Positions 1-5,716 of a stretch of 6,986 nt of DNA are shown here, piece by piece (within the stretch, counting starts at the first letter, position 1; each line of letters begins with the position of its first letter). Below the pieces are notes generated by a model. The model worked only from the letters and a program-made list of their open reading frames with translations. It did not search any database and was not told the origin of the DNA. Source of the DNA: Gemmatimonadota bacterium (GTDB lineage Bacteria; Gemmatimonadota; Gemmatimonadetes; Longimicrobiales; Gaopeijiaceae); NCBI GenBank assembly GCA_016209995.1, contig JACQVC010000221.1, positions 1 to 6,986 of the forward strand, read 5' to 3'. Both the position numbers and the translations under genes were made by a program.

Positions 1-876
1 GCGCACGCGCTCCCAGCCGGCGGGCCAGCCGTAGCGCAGGACGATCTCGCGCAGATCCCAACCCCACGGCACCCCGAACGGTGATCGTGCATCATCCTGG
101 ATCCGGTCCATGACCAGGCGAGAGAAGTGCTCGGTGCGTCGCTCGTTGCCGGACATGAGATACAGCGGGTCGGCCAGCCACCAGAATCGTTCCTCGAAGC
201 GGCCCCGCTCGGCCTCGCTCAAACGGCGGTAGCGGCCCGACGCTCCCCGCTCCAACAAGACCGACACGTCCGTCCAGTCGTGCCGCTCCTCGGCCGGCGC
301 CAACCGGAGCGCGGCCGCGAACGCAGAATCCGCTTGCTCGTACTCCTTGGACTCGTGCAGCGCATATCCTTGCAGCGCGAAACACCACCACGAGTCGGCC
401 TCGCAGGCGTGCGCCACGGCCTCGGCCTCCTTACTCTGTCCCGCCTCGATCAGATAGTGGACCAGCTGCCCGCTGATCCACCAGTCGCCGGGAAGAACAC
501 GCCGGGCGGACTCCAGTTCCGCGATCAGGTCACTGCGGGCGGACATCACGACGGACGGCTCCGGGACCGGTTCCCAGGCATCGTCACCGCCGTGCCACAG
601 ACAGAAGCGGCCGATGACCTCGTCGCAGGGAGCGCTACCCGCGTCGAGCCTGACGGGAAGGTGGTTGCGGCGGATCCGCTCGAACTCGCGCTGCGCCGAG
701 CGCGCGGCGATGCGCGCCTGCCGTGCGTCGGCCTGCGGGGGAGCGGGTGAAACGACTTGCGGGGAGGCGATAGGATGGAGAGGCGTATGTCGCGCGCCTT
801 CCAGCCCCGCCGGGGTGCTGGTCACCGACCAGATGGTGAGAACGGCTGCAAACGTGCTGCTCAATGCAAGCCCCAC
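1..876 (-). CDS. Exported TPR / GWxTD-like domain protein, C-terminus cut by window edge
   Basis: About 290 residues are visible in the minus frame whose codons start at positions 1, 4, 7 and so on; the 3' end lies outside the window. The N-terminus has a hydrophobic signal-like stretch (ALSSTFAAVLTIWSV), so export is likely. A linker and a charged helix follow (ARQARIAARSAQREFERIR), then a segment with two cysteines (CDEVIGRFCLWHGGDD). Next come TPR-like helices (LVHYLIEAGQSKEAEAV; GYALHESKEYEQADSAFAAAL). The last visible part has FEERFWWLADPLYL, GNERRTEHFSRLV and WGWDLREIVLRYGWPAGWER, which matches the pattern of the GWxTD family (FWxxxDP, NExxxEH, GWDxxxIxxRYGxP). Function is unknown; the family is common in Gemmatimonadota and relatives. 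There is no ATG in the N-terminal region. Candidate starts are GTG at 904-906, GTG at 874-876 and TTG at 862-864. I use 876: 906 falls inside a hairpin, while the TTG has a better GGGG upstream but a poor signal n-region. The start is uncertain. Confidence 0.75.
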   Translation of the reverse strand, partial: MGLALSSTFAAVLTIWSVTSTPAGLEGARHTPLHPIASPQVVSPAPPQADARQARIAARSAQREFERIRRNHLPVRLDAGSAPCDEVIGRFCLWHGGDDAWEPVPEPSVVMSARSDLIAELESARRVLPGDWWISGQLVHYLIEAGQSKEAEAVAHACEADSWWCFALQGYALHESKEYEQADSAFAAALRLAPAEERHDWTDVSVLLERGASGRYRRLSEAERGRFEERFWWLADPLYLMSGNERRTEHFSRLVMDRIQDDARSPFGVPWGWDLREIVLRYGWPAGWERVR

Positions 877-900
877 AGAGCGCTGACTCGAGCCCGGGGT

Positions 901-927
901 CCCCACGCAACGGAACGTTGCGTGGGG
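901..927. promoter_or_regulatory. Perfect 12-bp inverted repeat in divergent intergenic region
   Basis: CCCCACGCAACG (901-912), a GAA loop (913-915) and CGTTGCGTGGGG (916-927) form a perfect palindrome with a three-base spacer. It lies between the minus-strand TPR/GWxTD-like gene and the plus-strand DUF92 gene. No T-tract follows on either strand, and both flanking genes point away from it, so an intrinsic terminator is unlikely. It could be an operator for a dimeric regulator or a 5'-UTR hairpin of the minus-strand gene. The symmetry is seen directly; the role is inference. Confidence 0.55.
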
Positions 928-997
928 TAAGGGCGCTGACCACGGCTGAATCGGACGGCCTCCTTATTCTCGACTCCGGAGCCGCTCCGCTCAAGGG

Positions 998-1735
998 GTG
1001 CCGACGATCGCGGCCTCCAGGTGTTCCGCGACTGAGTGCGTGGTGTCCGTGAGCCTCACCACGCTGACGAGCCTCTTGCTCGCGGCCGCGGCAGCGCTGG
1101 CGTGGCTCTTCCGGATGCCCGCGGGCGCTTTGGCTACGTTCGTAGTCCTCGCGGTCGTGGCCTGGGTCGTCGCGGACCCGCCAGTGTTCCTCAGTTTCAT
1201 CGCCGCCTTTGTACTGATCACGATGGCGAAGCTCATCACTCGGCTGACCACGGGTGGCTCCGACGTGGCGCGTTGGCGGGCGACTAACTTCCTTTACAGC
1301 GCCGGTCCGCAGGTACTGGCCGTCGTCGTGGCCCGGGTTGTCACGGATCCCGCCCCGTGGGAAGCCGCCGCCCTGGCCGGCCTGGCTGTTGTGGTGAGCG
1401 ACACCGCATCCGCCGAAGTGGGCGCATCCGCTCGAGCCAGGGCGTACCTCATCACGACTCTTGCGCCCGTGCCACCCGGAACGGACGGCGGCATCTCGGT
1501 CGTCGGGTGCCTCGCGGGTCTACTCGGCAGTGCCCTGTTCGCTGTCGCGACCGCCGTCCTGCTTCCCGGGCTATCCCGGGGCACCGCGCTGGCCGTCGGC
1601 GTCTTCGGCGTGGCGGGAAACGCTCTCGACAGCCTGCTGGGCGCGTCGCTTCAGCGTGCCGGACGACTGACGAATGAGCAGGTGAACGGTGCGAGCGTGG
1701 TGCTCACGATGCTCGCGGCTCTAGCCTGGCCCTGA
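998..1735 (+). CDS. DUF92/TMEM19-family integral membrane protein
   Basis: The product is 245 residues from the longest start and strongly hydrophobic. It has membrane segments near residues 22-38, 43-60, 63-80, 104-116, 124-136, 168-190 and 197-207. Conserved DUF92 motifs are readable in order: SDTASAEVG (134-142), VPPGTDGGIS (158-167), AGLLGS (173-178), GNALDSLLGASLQ (207-219) and NEQVN (226-230). In this family the plant/cyanobacterial VTE6 proteins are linked to phytyl-phosphate phosphorylation with CTP, so a prenyl-phosphate or polyprenol role is possible; no substrate can be assigned from sequence. The start is uncertain: GTG at 998, or GTGs at 1040, 1043 and 1049. GTG 1043 has a GAG a few bases upstream and would put the first membrane helix close to the N-terminus; the 15 extra residues from 998 look non-conserved. 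The gene is divergent from the left-hand gene and ends 12 bp before the tRNA fragment, with no terminator hairpin seen. Confidence 0.85.
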   Translation: MPTIAASRCSATECVVSVSLTTLTSLLLAAAAALAWLFRMPAGALATFVVLAVVAWVVADPPVFLSFIAAFVLITMAKLITRLTTGGSDVARWRATNFLYSAGPQVLAVVVARVVTDPAPWEAAALAGLAVVVSDTASAEVGASARARAYLITTLAPVPPGTDGGISVVGCLAGLLGSALFAVATAVLLPGLSRGTALAVGVFGVAGNALDSLLGASLQRAGRLTNEQVNGASVVLTMLAALAWP

Positions 1736-1747
1736 AGAAGAACCGCA

Positions 1748-1791
1748 TTAGCCCGGAAGGATTCGAACCTTCGTTACCGGATCCAAAGTCC
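1748..1791 (-). tRNA. Partial tRNA (3' half, probable tRNA-Gln UUG); candidate attachment-site remnant
   Basis: On the minus strand the order is: anticodon loop CTTTGGA (1782-1788, anticodon TTG); the 3' anticodon-stem strand TCCGG (1777-1781); a four-base variable loop TAAC; a perfect T-arm GAAGG-TTCGAAT-CCTTC (1756-1772); the acceptor 3' strand CGGGCTA (1749-1755); and discriminator A (1748), with no encoded CCA. The 5' anticodon-stem strand keeps only GGA (1789-1791); the next bases are GA where CC is needed. The 26 bases that should hold the acceptor 5' strand and D-arm (1794-1819) contain neither a TAGCCCG match nor a D-loop. It is therefore not a functional tRNA gene. A break within the anticodon stem is typical of sites used by tyrosine recombinases that integrate into tRNA genes. 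The tRNA-Gln identity rests on the anticodon and the U1-A72 pair implied by the acceptor strand. Confidence 0.85.
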
Positions 1792-2009
1792 CTTTGTGCG
1801 GCCGCCGGCGCGCCCTCTCCCCTTCCTCTCTACTCGCCGAGTCTTCCTTGTCCGCCCTGACCCCTCGCCCTACCTTCCTGATCAGCCAAAAAGGCCCTTT
1901 GAATCTCCTATCCTTTCCATTCTACGCCCGAACTGGACGATCTCGTGCGTCTCGACGATGGCTATGGGCGCGTGCGGCACGGCGATGGCTTCCCCGTTTA
2001 GGAGCCCCA
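1792..2009. other. Pyrimidine-rich non-coding stretch between tRNA remnant and methyltransferase
   Basis: About 220 bp without a supported gene. The plus strand from about 1809 to 1880 is markedly C/T-rich (runs such as CCCTCTCCCCTTCCTCTCT). The methyltransferase frame stays open back to a TTG at 1794, but the residues it would add are Arg/Ser/Pro-rich and look non-coding. An imperfect TTGAAT at 1899-1904 has no good -10 partner, so I call no promoter. It may hold the leader of the methyltransferase, or scar DNA from integration. Confidence 0.5.
2001..2004 (+). promoter_or_regulatory. Ribosome-binding site fixing the methyltransferase start
   Basis: GGAG lies five bases before the ATG at 2010. 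This supports starting the methyltransferase there and not at upstream start codons in the same open frame. Confidence 0.6.
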
Positions 2010-2729
2010 ATGGTATCCAGGACTGAAAGAGTGCGGGCCTACTTCAGGAACCCCGACACCTACCTGTCGGACAACCACAACATTGCCTCGAGAGCCGTAC
2101 TCGTCAGGGAGATGCTTGGGGATATTCGCTCGCAGCGAATCCTCGACCTTGGCTGTGGTGACGGTACACTTTCCCTGCAGTTCGTGCTGCAGAACAATCA
2201 GGTCACGATGGTCGATCTGTCCCAGGCCATGCTGGACAGAGCCCGCAGTCGCACGCCTGAGCATCTCCGCTCCCGAGTCCGTTATGTCTATTCCGACCTT
2301 CTGGAGCTGCCGCTCGAAGATCCGTATGACATCGTTCTCTGTATCGGCGTGCTCGCGCACGTTGGCTCCGTCGATCAGACCATTGACAAAATCTCGAGGC
2401 TCCTCCGGGCAGGAGGTCGGTGCATCCTTCAGATCACGGATAGCAGTCGCAGTCTTACCCGACTCATTCACTCCTATTACTCTCTTCGTGAGCGTCTACG
2501 GAGCCGCGTCGGATACTCACTGAACAGGATGACAGTCGATGAGACGCTCGCAGTCGCCGCTCGGCATTCCCTCCGCCTGGTCTCTGTGCGGAGGCACGCG
2601 CTGCTGTTTCCGGGAATGGGCAGACTACCCTCCCACTGGCTTCTGGAGTATGACCTCTTTGTCATGAGCCATCCGTTGCTGTCACGTTACGGCAGCAGCG
2701 CGCTCCTTCTCCTTGAGAAGCGACACTGA
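2010..2729 (+). CDS. Class I SAM-dependent methyltransferase
   Basis: The product is 239 residues, a normal length for a stand-alone Rossmann methyltransferase. SAM motif I is ILDLGCGDG (44-52). The acidic end of strand 2 is TMVDLSQAML (66-75, with D69 expected to bind the ribose). A post-II acidic residue lies in YSDLLELPL (94-102), motif IV is YDIVLCIGVLAHV (106-118) and the strand 5 region is LLRAGGRCIL (131-140). It resembles the UbiE/Methyltransf_11/25 group. The C-terminal third (SYYSLRERLRSRVGYSLNRM and following) is probably the acceptor-recognition part and I do not recognise it. No membrane segment or signal peptide is seen, so it should be cytosolic. The substrate is unknown. Beside PAPS and sulfotransferase genes, it may methylate the same glycan, lipid or small-molecule product. 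Its base composition is visibly less GC-rich than the DUF92 gene on the other side of the tRNA remnant. Confidence 0.85.
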   Translation: MVSRTERVRAYFRNPDTYLSDNHNIASRAVLVREMLGDIRSQRILDLGCGDGTLSLQFVLQNNQVTMVDLSQAMLDRARSRTPEHLRSRVRYVYSDLLELPLEDPYDIVLCIGVLAHVGSVDQTIDKISRLLRAGGRCILQITDSSRSLTRLIHSYYSLRERLRSRVGYSLNRMTVDETLAVAARHSLRLVSVRRHALLFPGMGRLPSHWLLEYDLFVMSHPLLSRYGSSALLLLEKRH

Positions 2730-2774
2730 AGTCAAGAACAAGGGCACCGCCAGAGGACCAAATCCGGCGTGTCC

Positions 2775-2790
2775 GACATCGACCGATGTC
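2775..2790. promoter_or_regulatory. Short inverted repeat upstream of PAPS synthase gene
   Basis: GACATCG-AC-CGATGTC is a perfect 7-bp inverted repeat with a two-base centre, 17 to 32 bp before the ATG at 2807. It could be an operator or a small leader hairpin. A chance occurrence in GC-rich DNA is possible, and no promoter elements are clear nearby. Confidence 0.3.
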
Positions 2791-2806
2791 AACTTCGTGA
2801 GCGACG

Positions 2807-4555
2807 ATGCCACCTGGCCCGATCCCGTCTCATGGCGGGGTTCTCGCCGCATTGATGGCCGCTGCCCAGCGGTGTGAGGAGCTGCGGGCGCGGTCCCGCG
2901 ACTGGCCGTCCTGGGACTTGACGGAGCGGCAGCTCTGTGACCTGGAACTGCTGCTGAACGGCGGATTTTCGCCCCTCCGTGGATTCATGACCAAGGCTGA
3001 GTACGAGGGCGTACGCGACGGGATGCGCCTCCCGGATGGCACGCTGTGGCCGATGCCCGTCACCCTGGACATCAGCGGAGAATTCGCCCGCAGGCTCGAC
3101 GCAGGCGCGCACGTGGCGCTGCGCGACCCTGAAGGCACGATGCTCGCGGCTCTGCACGTCGAGGCGGTATGGGAGCCCGACCGCGAGCGCGAGGCCGAGG
3201 CGGTCTACGGGACCATGAGCCTGGAGCACCCCGGCGTCGCCCACCTTCTCGAGCGAACGAATCCGTATTACCTGGGCGGCCGCGTCGAGGGCGTGCACCT
3301 GCCCTTCCACTACGACTTCCGCGCGCTCCGGCTGACGCCGGCCGAGCTGCGCGCCGAATTCGCCCGCTTGGGCTGGCGCCGGGTCGTGGCGTTCCAGACG
3401 CGCAACCCAATGCATCGAGCGCACGTCGAGCTGACGCTGCGTGCCGCCAGGGATGCGGAAGCCAATCTTCTCATCCATCCGGTTGTGGGCATGACCAAGC
3501 CGGGTGATGTCGACCATTATACGCGAGTCCGCTGCTATCAGGCGGTTCTCGCGCGTTACCCCGCCTTCACCGTGAAGCTGGCCCTGCTCCCGCTCGCCAT
3601 GCGCCTCGCCGGCCCCCGCGAGGCCGTCTGGCACGCCATCATCCGCAAGAACCACGGATGCACGCACTTCATTGTAGGACGTGACCACGCGGGTCCCGGC
3701 AAGGACTCAGCGGGACGGCCATTCTACGCTCCGTATGACGCCCAGGAGCTGCTGCGCAAGCATGAGGCTGAGCTGGGCGTAACCATGGTGCCGTTCCGCC
3801 AGATGGTCTACGTCGAGGAGCAGGGCGCCTACTACCCCGAGGACGAAGTCCCGGCCGGCGCGCGCGTGCTCGGCATCTCTGGAACGGAGCTGCGGGCCCG
3901 GCTGGGCGAGGGTCGTGAAATCCCCGAGTGGTTCACGTTCCCCGAAGTGGCGCGGGAACTGCAACGCACCCATCGCCCTCGGCACCACCAGGGGTTCACC
4001 GTATTCTTCACGGGCCTGCCCAGCGCCGGGAAGTCCACGATCGCGAATGTCTTGCTCGTGAAGCTGCTCGAGATGGGCGGCAGGCCCGTGACTCTTCTCG
4101 ATGGCGATATCGTGCGCAAGCAGCTTTCCTCGGAGTTGGGCTTCTCGCGGGAGCACCGCGACATCAACATCCGGCGCATCGGGTTCGTAGCCTCGGAGAT
4201 CACGAAGAACGGCGGCATCGCTATCTGTGCGCCGATCGCGCCGTACGACAAGGTTCGTAAGGAAGTGCGGACCATCATCGAGCCGCTGGGCGGCTTCATC
4301 CTGGTCCATGTCGCAACGCCTATCGAGATCTGCCAGCAGCGAGACCGGAAGGGGCTTTACGCCAAGGCCCGGGCAGGAATCATCAAGGAATTCACGGGCG
4401 TCTCGGACCCCTATGAGCGACCCAGCGATGCCGACGTCACGGTCGATACGACAGCGCTGGCGCCGGAGGAAGCGGCGCAGGAGATCCTGCTGCACCTGGA
4501 GAGAGAGGCGTACGTCGGGCCGGCAGCTGCTGAGCAAGTGAGCGGGAATGGCTAG
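2807..4555 (+). CDS. Bifunctional sulfate adenylyltransferase / adenylylsulfate kinase (PAPS synthase)
   Basis: The protein makes APS from sulfate and ATP, then phosphorylates APS to PAPS, in the cytosol. It is 582 residues and complete. The ATP sulfurylase domain occupies about residues 1-390: an N-terminal PUA-like part (LELLLNGGFSPLRGFM, 46-61), the nucleotide-binding QTRNPMHRAH (197-206), GRDHAGPGKD (291-300) and GISGTELR (356-363). The APS kinase domain occupies about 396-570: P-loop TGLPSAGKST (402-411), LLDGDIVR (430-437), FSREHRDINIRRIGFVA (446-462), KGLYAKAR (515-522) and FTGVSDPYE (529-537). Both sets of active-site motifs are intact, so both activities are expected, unlike fungal ATP sulfurylases whose kinase-like domain is regulatory. 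The domain order is sulfurylase then kinase, the reverse of animal PAPS synthases. The ATG at 2807 has a weak GTGAG five bases upstream and gives the usual N-terminus. It faces a sulfotransferase, so supplying PAPS for sulfation is likelier than cysteine biosynthesis. No cysH, cysD or cysN is visible. Confidence 0.95.
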   Translation: MPPGPIPSHGGVLAALMAAAQRCEELRARSRDWPSWDLTERQLCDLELLLNGGFSPLRGFMTKAEYEGVRDGMRLPDGTLWPMPVTLDISGEFARRLDAGAHVALRDPEGTMLAALHVEAVWEPDREREAEAVYGTMSLEHPGVAHLLERTNPYYLGGRVEGVHLPFHYDFRALRLTPAELRAEFARLGWRRVVAFQTRNPMHRAHVELTLRAARDAEANLLIHPVVGMTKPGDVDHYTRVRCYQAVLARYPAFTVKLALLPLAMRLAGPREAVWHAIIRKNHGCTHFIVGRDHAGPGKDSAGRPFYAPYDAQELLRKHEAELGVTMVPFRQMVYVEEQGAYYPEDEVPAGARVLGISGTELRARLGEGREIPEWFTFPEVARELQRTHRPRHHQGFTVFFTGLPSAGKSTIANVLLVKLLEMGGRPVTLLDGDIVRKQLSSELGFSREHRDINIRRIGFVASEITKNGGIAICAPIAPYDKVRKEVRTIIEPLGGFILVHVATPIEICQQRDRKGLYAKARAGIIKEFTGVSDPYERPSDADVTVDTTALAPEEAAQEILLHLEREAYVGPAAAEQVSGNG

Positions 4556-5700
4556 GTTTTCTTGGACGTCGGCAGCCGCTCCGGATAATCGTACTTGCGG
4601 AAAATGCTGGCCCAGCGCTGCCTCACGAGATCCGCCAGGTCGGGGTCCAGATCTCGCACCCCTGCAGTTCGATACCCGACGCGTGCAGCGAAATATTCCT
4701 CGAAGTCTGCTCGGGCCGCCGCGAGGGTCGACCAGCCAAGTCGTCGATAGATGGCCTCGAGCTGGCCAACCGGATCGCTGCTGAGGTCTTCGTAGCGCAC
4801 CAAACAGTAGCTCGATTCCGGTAGACCACGCAGGTCTGCCTCGAGCCTCTGCTCCATCACCTCCCCGATGTCAAGAACAAACCGCGGCAGATCCTCCGAG
4901 AGCCAACGCTGCAGCCCGTAGAGCGCGAACAGCTCGTTCCAAAGTCGCAACGTCGAAGTGAAAACCTCATAGGGCTGACGAACGATGTGAAGAAACTGAG
5001 CATCGGGAAACATCTCACGCAGCATGCCGACGCGACAGGTATGCGTCGGTGACTTGAGCAACAGCCGACCCGGCCGAGCCATACAGACAGCGCCCAGAAA
5101 GGCGCTAAAAAGTCGCTTCCAGCTGTCGACTTCGCCCGAGTCCCATTCACTGGGCAAAAGCAACCCTCTGCCCAGGGACATCTGGCCGGGAAAGAGCAGC
5201 AACCGATAGAAGGACGGGGCGCCCAGCACCAGCAGTGCAAACTCGTCCTCTTGTGGTGACGACATCGAGACCGTCATCGCATCCATCGGTCGAGGCGATA
5301 AAGCGCTGCGCCGCCCTTCTGCCTTCAGATAGCGCTCCTCTGTCAGCAGAAAGTGCTGCGGGAAGAGGCACTCGTACGTGTTGGGGGAATTGAATGAACG
5401 GTCTGCACAGAGTGCCTCGTGAAGCAGAGTCGTTCCGGAGCGCCAGTGGCCGATGATGAACACCGGCTTTTGCGATTTCGTTTCAGCGGTAGCCCCTCCG
5501 TGCAGCGCCTTCTGCGCAAGACCAGCCAGGCTGTGCGAGACCGATTCGATGGACATTCGGGCTACTGCGCGGAAGGCACGCGGCGAGATCTTGAATTGGT
5601 GTGCTGCAAGCACCTTAAAGAGCCCGGCCGCACCGAAGTGCAGGGTCGCCTGCGGGCCGCGCCACTCCCCTCGGGGCACGGGCATCCTCTGCGAGGCCAT
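4552..5700 (-). CDS. PAPS-dependent sulfotransferase family protein
   Basis: Read from the ATG at 5698-5700 the protein has 382 residues; the codon before it is TTG (5701-5703), a possible but less likely start, and another ATG at 5683-5685 would trim six more residues. The 5'-phosphosulfate-binding loop is PVFIIGHWRSGTTLLHE (about 79-95). The 3'-phosphate-binding element is HIVRQPYEVFTST (about 238-250), with the expected arginine and serine. Other family landmarks are LLLKSPTHTCRVGMLREMFP (213-232) and LVRYEDLSSDPVGQLEAIY (300-318). These fit the Sulfotransfer_3 type that transfers the sulfuryl group from PAPS to a hydroxyl or amino group. The N-terminal 75 residues are not family core and there is no signal peptide. 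The acceptor is unknown; glycan or lipid sulfation is plausible. It starts 16 bp after the sulfatase-like gene on the same strand, suggesting an operon, and its stop codon interlocks with that of the convergent PAPS synthase gene. Confidence 0.9.
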   Translation of the reverse strand: MASQRMPVPRGEWRGPQATLHFGAAGLFKVLAAHQFKISPRAFRAVARMSIESVSHSLAGLAQKALHGGATAETKSQKPVFIIGHWRSGTTLLHEALCADRSFNSPNTYECLFPQHFLLTEERYLKAEGRRSALSPRPMDAMTVSMSSPQEDEFALLVLGAPSFYRLLLFPGQMSLGRGLLLPSEWDSGEVDSWKRLFSAFLGAVCMARPGRLLLKSPTHTCRVGMLREMFPDAQFLHIVRQPYEVFTSTLRLWNELFALYGLQRWLSEDLPRFVLDIGEVMEQRLEADLRGLPESSYCLVRYEDLSSDPVGQLEAIYRRLGWSTLAAARADFEEYFAARVGYRTAGVRDLDPDLADLVRQRWASIFRKYDYPERLPTSKKT

Positions 5701-5716
5701 CAACTTTGGGCCACGC

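Noticed and set aside
127..750. Long plus-strand open frame of about 207 codons opposite the TPR/GWxTD-like gene
   Set aside because: It is exactly codon-aligned antisense of a minus-strand frame with clear domain motifs; its own translation is low-complexity Arg/Gly/Pro-rich with no recognisable family.
901..927. Rho-independent terminator
   Set aside because: The stem is strong but there is no T-tract on either strand, and no gene is transcribed toward it.
1748..1820. A complete, functional tRNA gene on the minus strand
   Set aside because: The D-arm and 5' acceptor strand are missing at the required distance, and the anticodon stem loses pairing after three base pairs.
1794..2009. N-terminal extension of the methyltransferase from a TTG at 1794
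   Set aside because: The added 72 residues are Ser/Arg/Pro-rich and unlike any methyltransferase N-terminus, while the ATG at 2010 has a well-placed GGAG.
2789..4537. Two long minus-strand open frames (about 300 and 276 codons) under the PAPS synthase gene
   Set aside because: They are antisense shadows of a high-GC gene whose plus-strand product has complete ATP sulfurylase and APS kinase motifs.
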